Shown in pieces: positions 1 through 7,176 of a stretch of DNA of 15,846 nucleotides (position 1 is its first letter; every line of letters starts with the position of its first letter). Below the pieces are notes generated by a model. It ran no database searches. It saw only the letters and a list, made by a program, of their open reading frames with translations, and was not told where the DNA came from. This DNA comes from an archaeon (GTDB lineage Archaea > Thermoproteota > Nitrososphaeria > Nitrososphaerales > CADDZS01): positions 1-15,846 of the forward strand of contig JAKAPU010000043.1 in the NCBI GenBank assembly GCA_021806865.1. The letters are read 5' to 3'. Position numbers and translations under genes: made by a program.

Positions 1-39
1 GCGGAAAAGACTTGGCAGGTCTGTTCAGCTAGCCCTGCT

Positions 40-567
40 TCAGACGCTAGATTGATAAGTAGCGAAACGCAGGTCCCGAGATGCAAGCATGTAGGCGAAG
101 GGACAGCCTGATTCCTTAGATGAGTGTCTCTCCTTCAATGTTCGTATCCGTCGTGCAGGCACCACTCCTAATTGTTTAATCGCGAAAAAGATGTCGCCGT
201 GCAAAACATCTCGGGTAGGATGGATAGGGTTGCCATCTTGATCGAATCCATATGGTATCACGGGCAGCCTGTTCACTATGTGCTCAGTAACTCCGCCCAG
301 GCTAAAAATACCATGCTCATGGATCTTCGTCGGCGAGCCGGCGAGGGACTGCAGTTCAGATTCGGATAGACTGACTTCCATCGGCATGAGATGAGCGGTG
401 CAACGAGAGCAGACCATCATCACTCCGAATTGTTTACTGCCCGAAACTACATCGTCGTGCAAATAGTATACGTTCCTGTCACCATAGCAATATTTGCAGT
501 AAGATCTCTTGGGCAAAGAGCTGCAATACCACTGTTTATCATCGTCGAATCTGTAGCGCCATTTCAA
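40..567 (-). CDS. Hypothetical protein with zinc ribbon (175 aa)
   Basis: I do not recognise this protein. Its N-terminal third carries a C24-x2-C27 pair and a C53-x2-C56 pair about 25 residues apart, the spacing of a zinc ribbon, with a further unpaired C15. The rest has no motif I can name, no membrane segment and no signal peptide. It is the last gene visible in the minus-strand series PrgI-like, VirB4-like, 153-aa protein, this gene, with only 28 bases between it and the gene before it, so it is probably co-transcribed with the T4SS ATPase. Zinc ribbons are common in small archaeal plasmid proteins that bind nucleic acid or other proteins, but a DNA-binding role here is only inference. 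The reading frame is clean and the start is an ATG. Confidence 0.65.
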   Translation of the reverse strand: MKWRYRFDDDKQWYCSSLPKRSYCKYCYGDRNVYYLHDDVVSGSKQFGVMMVCSRCTAHLMPMEVSLSESELQSLAGSPTKIHEHGIFSLGGVTEHIVNRLPVIPYGFDQDGNPIHPTRDVLHGDIFFAIKQLGVVPARRIRTLKERHSSKESGCPFAYMLASRDLRFATYQSSV

Positions 568-595
568 GTTGACAGTTTCACTTTACTGTAATTAA

Positions 596-1057
596 TCAGT
601 GATGTGTCCAACAAACCAAACAAGCAACTTCCTCTTCCGTGATTGAAGACTGCCTCAAATATCGCTCTATCAAGCCGAGTACGGTGGCCAGTGATTGTGC
701 TTTGTTGACTGCTTCTTCGTACTCCTTGAAGAGACTTTTGAATTCTCTGACGAGTATTTCATTCTTGACTAGGTAATCATCGTTGAGGCGTGTCCTGAAT
801 CTGTGCTCCATTCCGTTCTTGTCGTTGTAAACGATAAAGAACTCTTTGTACTCCTCCCCGAACCTTACCATGTTCACAGCGGACACTATCTTACAGGGTT
901 GATAGTCGTAAAAGTAAGTTCCGTCCTCATCACCAATGCCCACGCTGCCGTCAGCATAACTTTGAGTGAAGCAAGCTACTGGGGCTGGTAGCGGGTGCTC
1001 CGGTCCGTACACGATTTCGTTTTCGCTGCTTCTGAACCGGTCCAGAAATGCATGCAT
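596..1057 (-). CDS. Hypothetical protein (153 aa)
   Basis: Not recognised. It is a soluble-looking, acidic protein with a mixed alpha/beta N-terminal part (about residues 1-95, rich in Tyr and Phe) and a helical, charged C-terminal part (about 95-145). Two cysteines near the end form a C-x2-C pair, but with no partner pair a zinc site is doubtful. There is no signal peptide or membrane segment. It lies 54 bases after the VirB4-like gene and 28 bases before the zinc-ribbon gene on the same strand. A purine-rich GGGAAG stretch precedes the ATG start. Co-transcription with the T4SS genes is the only hint to its role. Confidence 0.6.
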   Translation of the reverse strand: MHAFLDRFRSSENEIVYGPEHPLPAPVACFTQSYADGSVGIGDEDGTYFYDYQPCKIVSAVNMVRFGEEYKEFFIVYNDKNGMEHRFRTRLNDDYLVKNEILVREFKSLFKEYEEAVNKAQSLATVLGLIERYLRQSSITEEEVACLVCWTHH

Positions 1058-1111
1058 GCTTCCCTTACTTATTCCCGAAGAATATCACTCTCTCGATAGC
1101 AAAGAATCGTA

Positions 1112-3004
1112 TCAGTAGGAAATCTCGCTCGGTCTGGTGGTGAACTGCTCTAATTCTCTCTTACTAACTTGGTTGTAAAACGCATAGTGCTGTCCCTCAG
1201 CTACAAGTATGCCGTGCCCAATCTTCACATTTTCCAAGAATTCTGTCTCTTCCTGTGACAGCCCCAACGATTCATGAAGTACCTTCGAAACATTCTGGTT
1301 CAGCATAAACATCTTCGTTGCAGCCTGCTGAATCATAGTCCACCCCGGTCCAGGTTTGTCTCTGGTGCCCATCAGGTCGCCAATCTCTTGAGTGGCTATT
1401 ATGAAGAGAACATTTTCATGCCTTCCAGCTCTCGACAGCCTCTCCATGAACTTCGCTGCCGCGGGAAAAGTGAGCTGACCGGTGCTCCTGTCGTAGCCTA
1501 GGTAGGCCCAGGCCTCATCAATGACCACAATTTTCTTCGTCTTGCTGGGCATCTGCGATATCACCTTCTGAACAAGGAGGAACATCATCGAGACAACCTT
1601 CTCCTTTATTCCGTCGGGAAGGCTGTGGGCATCGAATATCATCTTTGAAGTTAGGTCGATCGGTTCTCCCTCGAAGAGGAACGCGAATTTCCTGTGCAAG
1701 TTTTCGAGGTCCGCTTTCAGGTTTCCATCAGGAACACGGTCAATTAGCACCTTGGTAGGGACACCGATGTTATCCCTTATGAGCGGTTCGAGCATCCGAA
1801 GCTCATCCTTCTCCGCGATTTCACCAAGCGAGGTGATTACTGCAAAAGCATCGGACCAATCCTTGAAAACGAGCATGGGGTCGAAACTGATTCCGCTCAG
1901 AGATCCAAGATCCACGAGATTGCAGCCCGTCGCCCCGCCAAAGCTCTTCTCGTAACTTCCATCAGCTCCTCTAGTATACTCTGGCTTGACTATACTCTCT
2001 ATGATGAAAACAGCCGAATCCGGGTACTTTCCAAGGAACCTTGAAACAAACGTCTTGACAAGCATAGACTTGCCCGCTCCGGTCCTCGCAACTATCGCCA
2101 TGTTATAGTTGCTTCGCAAAAAAGGGTCGTACATAATCGGTCCGCCCGTGTTGTAGTTTATCCCCAGAAAAGCTCCTGAGTCATCCACCATCTCCGCGCT
2201 GATGAAGGGAAACAGTGCTGGGATCGATCTAGTGACAATGTAGAGGTCTGCGCCAGAAAATCTACCTCTGCCAAGGGCAAGCTGGGTCTGTATCAACTCA
2301 CCACGGGGAGAGTCCATTTCGTTCACTGAAGAAGAAAGAATGAGTTCGAGGAAGGTCCTTGCTCTTGACTTCAGTTCTTGAAATGTGGAACCTTTTACAG
2401 CGAAAGTCAATCTAATCCTGAAAAGCTTCTCGGTCCCGTCTACGATTCCCTTGAGCGCTGAATCGGCTCTTGCAATTTCCAACGAGAGATCTTCGCTCTT
2501 CTTGTTCGAAAGAGTCCACTTTTCTTGGAGGAGCCCTTTGTACCTTTCGACCTTGGACTTCATCTCCCTCCGCGGAAGCGGAAATATCGAGACATAGATC
2601 CTATCCACATAGTCTAGCAAGTTCGTAATGAATCCAACGTTTGAAAAACTGGATAGCTGTGTAACTGTATAGCCCTTGACGAAGCTTCTGTCCTTCAGCA
2701 CAACGTACTTACTTCTTGCAAACTCTAATGAATACGATGGCGGGTCACGGAGCTTCGAGTAGGTGTAGCCGAATGCACCCAGGTTGTTGTCTATTGGACC
2801 ATCGCTAACAAGGTAGAATCTAGCAGGAAAAGAAGTTAGGACCTCGCTAGGAGACATCTGCAAGCCCACAGGTTCCTTTGTGATTATCATCTGCACAGGG
2901 GAATTTAGTGAGGAGACCAAGCCAACAAAATTTGAAACAACATCCTTCTTTCTCTTGGGTTCCATCATTTCGTAGTTGATTGGTTGCAGCTTGTAGATTT
3001 CCAT
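1112..3004 (-). CDS. virB4: VirB4-like conjugation ATPase (HerA/FtsK-type)
   Basis: ATPase of a type IV secretion or conjugation system, expected to act as a hexamer at the inner face of the membrane. Numbering here starts at the upstream in-frame TTG (3010). Walker A is ARTGAGKS at about 308-315 (A replaces the usual first G). Walker B is KIVVIDEAW at about 493-501, followed by the ATQ sensor motif near 539-541 and the VirB4-type tail with QQAATKMFMLNQN and a GHGIL strand. The N-terminal 290 residues match in layout the non-catalytic domain of VirB4 proteins. Length is slightly under the usual 650-850 residues. I prefer the ATG at 3004 to the TTG at 3010 because a GTGAG stretch lies about 8 bases before it. 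The PrgI-like gene ends about 10 bases upstream, the order seen in many archaeal and Gram-positive T4SS clusters. Confidence 0.9.
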   Translation of the reverse strand: MEIYKLQPINYEMMEPKRKKDVVSNFVGLVSSLNSPVQMIITKEPVGLQMSPSEVLTSFPARFYLVSDGPIDNNLGAFGYTYSKLRDPPSYSLEFARSKYVVLKDRSFVKGYTVTQLSSFSNVGFITNLLDYVDRIYVSIFPLPRREMKSKVERYKGLLQEKWTLSNKKSEDLSLEIARADSALKGIVDGTEKLFRIRLTFAVKGSTFQELKSRARTFLELILSSSVNEMDSPRGELIQTQLALGRGRFSGADLYIVTRSIPALFPFISAEMVDDSGAFLGINYNTGGPIMYDPFLRSNYNMAIVARTGAGKSMLVKTFVSRFLGKYPDSAVFIIESIVKPEYTRGADGSYEKSFGGATGCNLVDLGSLSGISFDPMLVFKDWSDAFAVITSLGEIAEKDELRMLEPLIRDNIGVPTKVLIDRVPDGNLKADLENLHRKFAFLFEGEPIDLTSKMIFDAHSLPDGIKEKVVSMMFLLVQKVISQMPSKTKKIVVIDEAWAYLGYDRSTGQLTFPAAAKFMERLSRAGRHENVLFIIATQEIGDLMGTRDKPGPGWTMIQQAATKMFMLNQNVSKVLHESLGLSQEETEFLENVKIGHGILVAEGQHYAFYNQVSKRELEQFTTRPSEISY

Positions 3005-3014
3005 GTGCAACTCA

Positions 3015-3689
3015 CTAAATCACGCTGACGGATTCTGATCTGACTTCAAGCGGAAATTCTTGGATAGCGACGGTACTTCCTGCGAATCTGATCTGTGCCT
3101 TGTGAGTTCCAACATCAGTGGCATCGGGCACAAAGTTGAGCATGTAGTGCACTCCTTCTTCGTCTATTCTCAACGGACTCGTCTTGGTGCCTTCCACTTC
3201 CTGACCGTCAAGGAAGAGCACTACTGGTTTGGCTTCCTTTCCAGTGAAGGGAACCACCAGGCTCACCTGAGCTGGCACAGGCCTCTTCTCTGAAAACGTA
3301 ATCTGCATGGCGGGATTTGGCAGTACCCCTTGATCCTTGTACTTCTTCGCATGCTGTTTTCCGTCCAGCTTTGCGGATGATGGTCTCTTTTCCCCGTTAC
3401 CAAACAAGGACGCAAAGACAGACATTTCGGGAGGAAGCATCTTGATTCTCTTCTTTGCAAAGTAAAACATGAAACTCAGAGGGGCGACTGAGATAATTTC
3501 TTCTATGATGTTGCCCCAAAATACTGCCACGCCACCGACTGTGAGAGCAGCTCCTAGTCCGATAAACAGAAGCTCCCTGAAGCTGAAAAAACCAATGGGC
3601 GTCGGTACCGCGCGCAGGTTGTAGATTCCTACATCGCGGAACCATACCATAGGGACAGTCTCGTCGAAGGTTTCTTGTTGCGAGCTCAT
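3015..3689 (-). CDS. PrgI/VirB3-like membrane protein with beta-rich tail
   Basis: Probable inner-membrane partner of VirB4. After a soluble N-terminus come a short segment ending in TPIGFFSFREL and two closely spaced membrane helices (about 39-58 and 61-78), then a basic stretch and the FASLFG segment near 91-96. This is the plan of PrgI and VirB3 proteins, which are usually 100-130 residues long. Here a second domain follows a Lys-rich linker: about residues 125-224 look beta-rich and Ig-like, with alternating hydrophobic residues and a GTHKAQIRFAG strand. That tail is unusual for the family. With the helical hairpin inserted, both ends should face the same side, probably the cytoplasm. The gene heads the minus-strand transcript that includes virB4. 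The family call rests on topology, one short motif and the neighbour. Confidence 0.65.
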   Translation of the reverse strand: MSSQQETFDETVPMVWFRDVGIYNLRAVPTPIGFFSFRELLFIGLGAALTVGGVAVFWGNIIEEIISVAPLSFMFYFAKKRIKMLPPEMSVFASLFGNGEKRPSSAKLDGKQHAKKYKDQGVLPNPAMQITFSEKRPVPAQVSLVVPFTGKEAKPVVLFLDGQEVEGTKTSPLRIDEEGVHYMLNFVPDATDVGTHKAQIRFAGSTVAIQEFPLEVRSESVSVI

Positions 3690-3714
3690 GGGACGAAAGT
3701 GAGATGGTTTGATT

Positions 3715-3724
3715 GCTTAAAACG
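3715..3724 (-). promoter_or_regulatory. Putative archaeal TATA box for the PrgI-virB4 operon
   Basis: On the minus strand the sequence reads CGTTTTAAGC, with the T/A-rich core centred about 30 bases before the A of the ATG at 3689. This fits an archaeal promoter driving a leaderless or nearly leaderless transcript. No Shine-Dalgarno sequence is seen in front of the ATG, which agrees with this reading. Confidence 0.45.
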
Positions 3725-4145
3725 AAGGAATGATGAAGACGTGCCAGAGGTTAAATCAGTAACCTGCGTAAAATCATATTTCACGAAAGTAATTTTGATG
3801 CCTGATCGGCCTATCTATAAGTGCACCGAATTCAAGGAGCAAAGTGAAGTTCGTTTTACGTGCAAACGCCTAAATTATAGGAGCGAATGACAGGCACACT
3901 GTTTCTTTTCGAAGAAATCAGACCAGCAAGAATAGAACATTGCCGGAATGCTCGTTCGAGAAGCGAGAGCAAGAAGAAGAGGAATGCACGAAAAAATGGT
4001 ATATTGGAAGAATACTTCGAGACCATATTCATTGGCACGCAGCAACGCAGGAAGGATGAGACGCAACATTGCTGCATTTGCGGCGAACTTTCAGTTTCGG
4101 AAGGAAAGCCCACGGGGCATTCTTTGGCTCACCACAACTTCAGTA
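3725..4145. other. Gene-poor stretch, no supportable gene
   Basis: About 420 bases without a convincing gene. Short open frames exist on both strands (for example 3887-4156 plus and 3856-4113 minus), but they overlap each other, are very rich in Arg, Lys and Ser or show odd composition, and match no family I know. The 89-codon plus frame from 3887 has a weak GGAG before its ATG and a CxxC followed by His residues, so it cannot be excluded entirely. A TATA-like TATCTATAAG lies at about 3813-3822 on the plus strand. The stretch may be the debris of older insertions next to the tnpB unit. Confidence 0.4.
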
Positions 4146-4148
4146 CTA

Positions 4149-4156
4149 TTATATAG
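4149..4156 (+). promoter_or_regulatory. TATA box before the tnpB leader
   Basis: TTATATAG on the plus strand is a good archaeal TATA element. A start site about 26 bases downstream falls at about 4177-4178, exactly at the first base of the first hairpin in the tnpB leader. That match supports transcription of the structured leader from this promoter. Confidence 0.5.
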
Positions 4157-4176
4157 AAGGAAGTCCTATAAGTGAT

Positions 4177-4340
4177 GTTTGCTTCGTCCGAACGCGGAGA
4201 AAAGCAAACCCATGAAAATAGAAACGGTAGAGTAGTATGTCCCTTTGAAGGGATGTGGAAAACAGGAAGAAGTAAAGACAAAAGACACATCTTTAGTTTG
4301 GCCGGAAAGGGTGGCGCGTAGATAGCGCCTGATTCCGGCC
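4177..4340 (+). ncRNA. Structured leader RNA upstream of tnpB (candidate)
   Basis: Four hairpins can be read directly. H1: GTTTGCTT (4177-4184) pairs with AAGCAAAC (4202-4209), enclosing TCCG-AACG-CGGA (4187-4198). H2: TCCCT (4240-4244) pairs with AGGGA (4249-4253) around TTGA. H3: AAAGA (4281-4285) pairs with TCTTT (4290-4294). H4: GGCCGGAA (4300-4307) pairs with TTCCGGCC (4333-4340), with inner stem GGCGC (4313-4317) and GCGCC (4325-4329), followed by TTTGTT. The tnpB ATG begins 35 bases later. H4 followed by T residues resembles a terminator or attenuator. The region could be the left end of the IS unit, a regulatory leader or a separate small RNA. I do not recognise a known RNA family. 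Confidence 0.4.
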
Positions 4341-4374
4341 TTTGTTAAGTGAAAGCAAGGAATTGGAAGATTAA

Positions 4375-5631
4375 ATGAAACTTCATTCTACGAAGGTTGA
4401 TACGAGCAGTTCGGACAAGACGCGAAGTCGGGTACAACCTGCGCAAATAGTGTTATCTGTCAAGCAAGACTTCTCCCCTGATGAAAGACTGTATTTTCTA
4501 ATGAACACTTTCCGACAAATGCTGAACGATTGCATTAGGATAGGACTCGCTCAAAATACAACGTCTTTCATGTCTTTGCGCTATTCTTGCTATCCAGAGT
4601 TAAGCAAATACGACGTTCCTTCAGCGTACAAGAATAATGCTATCTCGAGAGCAAGCGGCATTCTCTCTAACTTTCGAAAGCTGCTAAAAAAAGGAAAGCA
4701 TTCGAAGACACCATACTGCAAGAAGCCAATGTTCACTAATTGCAGGGGTTTGACCCTCAGGCTTGAAGGAAGGTTCATCGTCCTTCCGTACAAGACAAGG
4801 ATTCCCATTAATGAATATGTTCTGAAGAAAATCGTGGGAACTGAACTTCGTTCAGTCACTGTTAGTACTAACTCAGTCAGCATTTCGTATACATCCAAGA
4901 AGCAAATTGATACGATAAGATGCAAGGGCGTGATAGGAATAGATACTAATGAAGGGAATATTCAAACTGCTGATTCAATTGGTAACCTCAAGCGATTTCC
5001 AATGGAGGATGTCGTCGCGATGACCCAAAAGTATCGAGAAGTCAAGAGGCATTTCAAAAGAAATGACGCTCGGATCCAAAAGCTCATATTTGCTAAGTAC
5101 GGCAAGCTACAAGCTTGCAAGTGCCAAGCCGAAATTCACAAGGTTTCAGCCAGAATTGTCAAGTACGCTCTAAAGAACCAGCTTGCTATTGCGCTGGAAG
5201 ATATCAAGGGTATTCGCAATTTGTTCATAAATGGCAATGGAAAAGGTCCTAATTACCGTTCGAGAATGAACTCTTGGGCGTATGGCGAATTCCAAAAACA
5301 GATAGATTACAAAGCCGGACGACTGGGCTTGCCCGTCGTTTACGTGAATGCGAGAGGCACATCTGCGAAGTGTTCGACGTGTGGGAGCAAGATGTCTCCC
5401 GAAGAGAACCGAATCCAGTACTGTCCTCAGTGCAACCAAAGAGTTGATCGTGACAAGAATGCGGGGATCAACATAATGAAGCGAGGCTGGGAGAAGTTTT
5501 TCTCCATGCGGTTCCAGCCAATCGGACTTTCAAGCGAAGTTGTGATGAGGAATCCTATGAAGGAGCAAACTGTAGAGGTAATCCTCAGAGCAGATGGAAG
5601 TCAGTCAACGCAATATCCCCAGAGGTGTTGA
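4375..5631 (+). CDS. tnpB: TnpB, RNA-guided nuclease of IS200/IS605 family
   Basis: TnpB proteins are RuvC-type nucleases guided by an omega RNA made from the right end of their element, and are relatives of Cas12. This one has 418 residues, a typical length. The RuvC residues look intact: D190 in GVIGIDTNEGN, E275 in IALEDIKGI, and the DRDKNAG motif at 358-364, whose second Asp (D360) is the likely catalytic one. The zinc ribbon between them has C333, C336, C350 and C353. The N-terminal 180 residues fit the WED/REC part. The tail after about 375 is low in motif content, as expected where coding sequence overlaps the omega RNA. A GGAAG stretch lies 5 bases before the ATG. The gene shows no frameshift, so the nuclease may be active. 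Confidence 0.93.
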   Translation: MKLHSTKVDTSSSDKTRSRVQPAQIVLSVKQDFSPDERLYFLMNTFRQMLNDCIRIGLAQNTTSFMSLRYSCYPELSKYDVPSAYKNNAISRASGILSNFRKLLKKGKHSKTPYCKKPMFTNCRGLTLRLEGRFIVLPYKTRIPINEYVLKKIVGTELRSVTVSTNSVSISYTSKKQIDTIRCKGVIGIDTNEGNIQTADSIGNLKRFPMEDVVAMTQKYREVKRHFKRNDARIQKLIFAKYGKLQACKCQAEIHKVSARIVKYALKNQLAIALEDIKGIRNLFINGNGKGPNYRSRMNSWAYGEFQKQIDYKAGRLGLPVVYVNARGTSAKCSTCGSKMSPEENRIQYCPQCNQRVDRDKNAGINIMKRGWEKFFSMRFQPIGLSSEVVMRNPMKEQTVEVILRADGSQSTQYPQRC

Positions 5632-5667
5632 CAGAACCTGAAACTCTACGATTGGTGTAGGGATTGC
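5541..5667 (+). ncRNA. Candidate omega RNA / right-end region of tnpB unit
   Basis: In this family the guide RNA comes from the 3' end of tnpB and the right end of the element. Here the 3' end of the gene holds a GAGG-TAAT-CCTC hairpin (5575-5586), and the spacer after the stop codon holds CTCTAC pairing with GTAGGG (one G-T pair) around a 7-base loop (about 5643-5661). The guide would be the sequence just past the true right end, probably inside the start of the next gene. Limits are approximate and the call rests on family knowledge plus these hairpins. Confidence 0.3.
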
Positions 5668-6531
5668 ATGTCTCCTCCCGAGCCGACTAAGGCACTGGTT
5701 GGTGACGCAAAGCTGGAAGCGACTCTTTATCTGTCAAACGACTCGCTACTTTGGAAGTCTAACCAGATAGGAGGGATCTCTCTTTCCTCTGTAAAGATGG
5801 TGGAAGCGGAGGATGACAGTACTCTTTCTATTGGCTATTCTTCAGGGACAAGAATAGAATCTGTCAGGATACGTCTGCGAGACAAAGAGTTCGCTTGGAA
5901 CAAACCGCTACTCAAGTGGTATCTGCACCTTGTTCAGAGCGATGTCCTGACCACCACCGCGATGAAAGTGTTTCAGCAATATTACCTCGCGTACAGGCAT
6001 GAGATTGAGAATCTCTTCGACATTGCATTCAAGCAAAACAAATCGATCAGAGAAATCAACAATATTGGTCAGGGTGATGCGTTCTGGCATAAACCAGTAC
6101 ACGTCCTGAACCAGCTACTGGAGAAGGAGTATCCGGAACTTTTGAAATATCATCCGAAGGACCAAACATACAGCCAGAGCCCTCAGAGAATTTATCTCTC
6201 AGATTTCCCCAAGTTTCCATACGAAATGCAGCTTAACTGCGCCAAGCTATACTACTTGATTTTCTTGGCTAGAGTGACAAGTGCCAAGAGCGCACTTGTC
6301 CGAAACGACCAGAATACATTGTATAGCGACACCGAAGGGATGACGCCCGACGATTATGAGAAATTTTTCATTCACTTTGGGCTGATAAGCCAACCAATCC
6401 TTCCGGACGAATTCAAAATAAGGCTCTTGGAGAGATCGGACATAGACTATCTTGAGGACGCAAACGGCCCTCGCCCGAAAGACTACAAGCAATGGTTTCT
6501 AAGACCAGTTGCGCTAACCTTTTCGAAATGA
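5668..6531 (+). CDS. Hypothetical protein, possible PH-like N-terminal domain (287 aa)
   Basis: Not recognised. The first 80 or so residues read like a small beta-sandwich: LYLSNDSLLWKS, then SLSSVKMVEAEDDSTLSIGY, then VRIRLRDKEFAW. That rhythm resembles PH/GRAM-like domains such as those of archaeal taxis protein CheF, but no diagnostic residue confirms it. The rest (about 95-287) is helical and rich in Tyr, Phe and Trp, with no membrane segment and no obvious catalytic motif. The ATG lies only 36 bases after the tnpB stop, with a weak AGGGA before it, so its native promoter or even an original N-terminus could have been displaced by the tnpB unit. A T-rich tract follows the gene. Confidence 0.65.
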   Translation: MSPPEPTKALVGDAKLEATLYLSNDSLLWKSNQIGGISLSSVKMVEAEDDSTLSIGYSSGTRIESVRIRLRDKEFAWNKPLLKWYLHLVQSDVLTTTAMKVFQQYYLAYRHEIENLFDIAFKQNKSIREINNIGQGDAFWHKPVHVLNQLLEKEYPELLKYHPKDQTYSQSPQRIYLSDFPKFPYEMQLNCAKLYYLIFLARVTSAKSALVRNDQNTLYSDTEGMTPDDYEKFFIHFGLISQPILPDEFKIRLLERSDIDYLEDANGPRPKDYKQWFLRPVALTFSK

Positions 6532-6574
6532 GCAAAATTCTAAGGTCAATTAATTCGTGATTCCGGTAGCGCGT

Positions 6575-6590
6575 GCTTTTCCTTCTTTTT
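6575..6590 (+). terminator. Pyrimidine/T-rich tract, possible terminator
   Basis: A T-rich run (CTTTTCCTTCTTTTT) about 45 bases after the stop of the 287-aa gene. Archaeal RNA polymerase can terminate on such U-tracts without a hairpin. It separates that gene from the hicBA promoter. The call rests on composition and position only. Confidence 0.3.
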
Positions 6591-6659
6591 GAGGGAGTTA
6601 GCAGGTGAGACCTGGCCGAAATCTCCCAGGATATTCATTTCGCTTCAAGAAGCAGGATT

Positions 6660-6667
6660 ACTTTAAA
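6660..6667 (+). promoter_or_regulatory. Putative TATA box for hicBA
   Basis: ACTTTAAA lies about 36 bases before the hicB ATG, giving a predicted start near 6690 and a leader of about 10 bases. The leader contains AAGGA (6690-6694), 5 bases before the ATG, which would serve as ribosome binding site. Confidence 0.4.
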
Positions 6668-6699
6668 CGTAAGCATGGTATAGTGAATGAAGGAAAACA

Positions 6700-6918
6700 A
6701 TGCCAAGGCATTTCAAAGTTCTCCTGGAACAAGACGAGGACGGCGTATTCATCGCAAGGGTGCCTGAGCTGCCAGGTTGTGTGTCAAATGGTAGAACAAA
6801 AGATGAAGCGCTGAATAGAGTGAAGGAAGCTATAGAAGGTTATTTGGAGACCTTGAAAGAGGAAGGCTGGCCTCTTCCCAAGGTTGTTAGTGAAGAAACC
6901 GTTGAAGTGAACGCTTGA
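6700..6918 (+). CDS. hicB: HicB-like antitoxin
   Basis: Antitoxin of a type II toxin-antitoxin pair; it binds and blocks the HicA RNase. The 72-residue protein shows the full HicB/UPF0150 core: a FKVLLEQDEDGVFIARVPELP strand-turn-strand run, then GCVSNGRTKDEAL and a helix ending in EAIEGYLETLKEEG. Only about 10 residues follow the core, so the C-terminal HTH or ribbon-helix-helix domain found in longer HicB proteins is absent; self-regulation by direct DNA binding is therefore uncertain. It is upstream of the toxin, an antitoxin-first order, and its stop overlaps the hicA start. In the setting of a mobile element it would act in stabilisation or defence (inference). Confidence 0.92.
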   Translation: MPRHFKVLLEQDEDGVFIARVPELPGCVSNGRTKDEALNRVKEAIEGYLETLKEEGWPLPKVVSEETVEVNA

Positions 6919-7139
6919 CCGCAAAGCTACCCGTGGTATCTGCCAAGGAAGTTATCAAAGCTCTCGCAAAGATAGGATACGTTTATGCGAGACAGCGTGG
7001 AAGCCACATTATTCTTGTAAATCGAGAAACAAGGAAAATTGCCGTAGTTCCCAATGACGCCGAAATACCAAAGGGTACTCTAAGAGCAATCATAGTTGAA
7101 TCGGGCTTGACTGTAGATCAGTTTGTGGATTTGCTCTGA
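6915..7139 (+). CDS. hicA: HicA-like mRNA interferase toxin
   Basis: Small double-stranded-RNA-binding-fold RNase that cleaves mRNA and is neutralised by HicB. The 74 residues match the family end to end: LPVVSAKEVIKALAKIGY, then the RQRGSHIIL motif carrying the catalytic His31, then a VVPND strand, the IPKGTLRAII helix and a closing GLTVDQFVDLL. The start is a TTG at 6915 that overlaps the hicB stop by four bases (TTGA), indicating translational coupling. No ATG is available at the right place, and the TTG start keeps the usual N-terminus. Key residues are intact, so the toxin is probably functional. Confidence 0.92.
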   Translation: MTAKLPVVSAKEVIKALAKIGYVYARQRGSHIILVNRETRKIAVVPNDAEIPKGTLRAIIVESGLTVDQFVDLL

Positions 7140-7145
7140 GTCATG

Positions 7146-7176
7146 TGCTCATTATCTTGAGCTATATGCTCATTAT
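7146..7176. repeat. Two direct copies of TGCTCATTAT, 21 bases apart
   Basis: TGCTCATTAT occurs at 7146-7155 and again at 7167-7176, start-to-start distance 21 bases, two turns of DNA. The second copy runs into TTTATATCA, a TATA-like stretch. The site sits just after the hicA stop in a gap between convergent genes, where no downstream plus-strand gene needs a promoter. It could be a protein-binding site or chance in AT-rich DNA. Confidence 0.35.

Larger units (their letters stand above)
4177..5667 (+). mobile_element. Lone-tnpB insertion unit (IS200/IS605 or IS1341-like), ends approximate
   Basis: The unit is defined by tnpB alone. No Y1 (TnpA) or serine transposase gene is adjacent, so it would depend on a transposase supplied elsewhere or is immobile. 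The left limit given is the start of the hairpin-rich leader. The right limit is set just before the next gene, because IS200/IS605 right ends with hairpins normally lie at or just past the tnpB stop. Exact ends cannot be fixed by eye: these elements have no terminal inverted repeats or target duplications. It is in plus orientation inside a window whose T4SS genes all run on the minus strand. Confidence 0.45.

Noticed and set aside
3887..4156. 89-codon plus-strand open frame with CxxC and His residues
   Set aside because: It overlaps other open frames on both strands, has an Arg/Lys/Ser-rich, non-protein-like middle and matches no family; the CxxC-His pattern alone is too weak.
4155..4340. 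Possible RNase P RNA or C/D box RNA in the tnpB leader
   Set aside because: GGAAGTCC and GTGATGT loosely recall RNase P and C-box motifs, but the other conserved parts and the expected size or spacing are missing.
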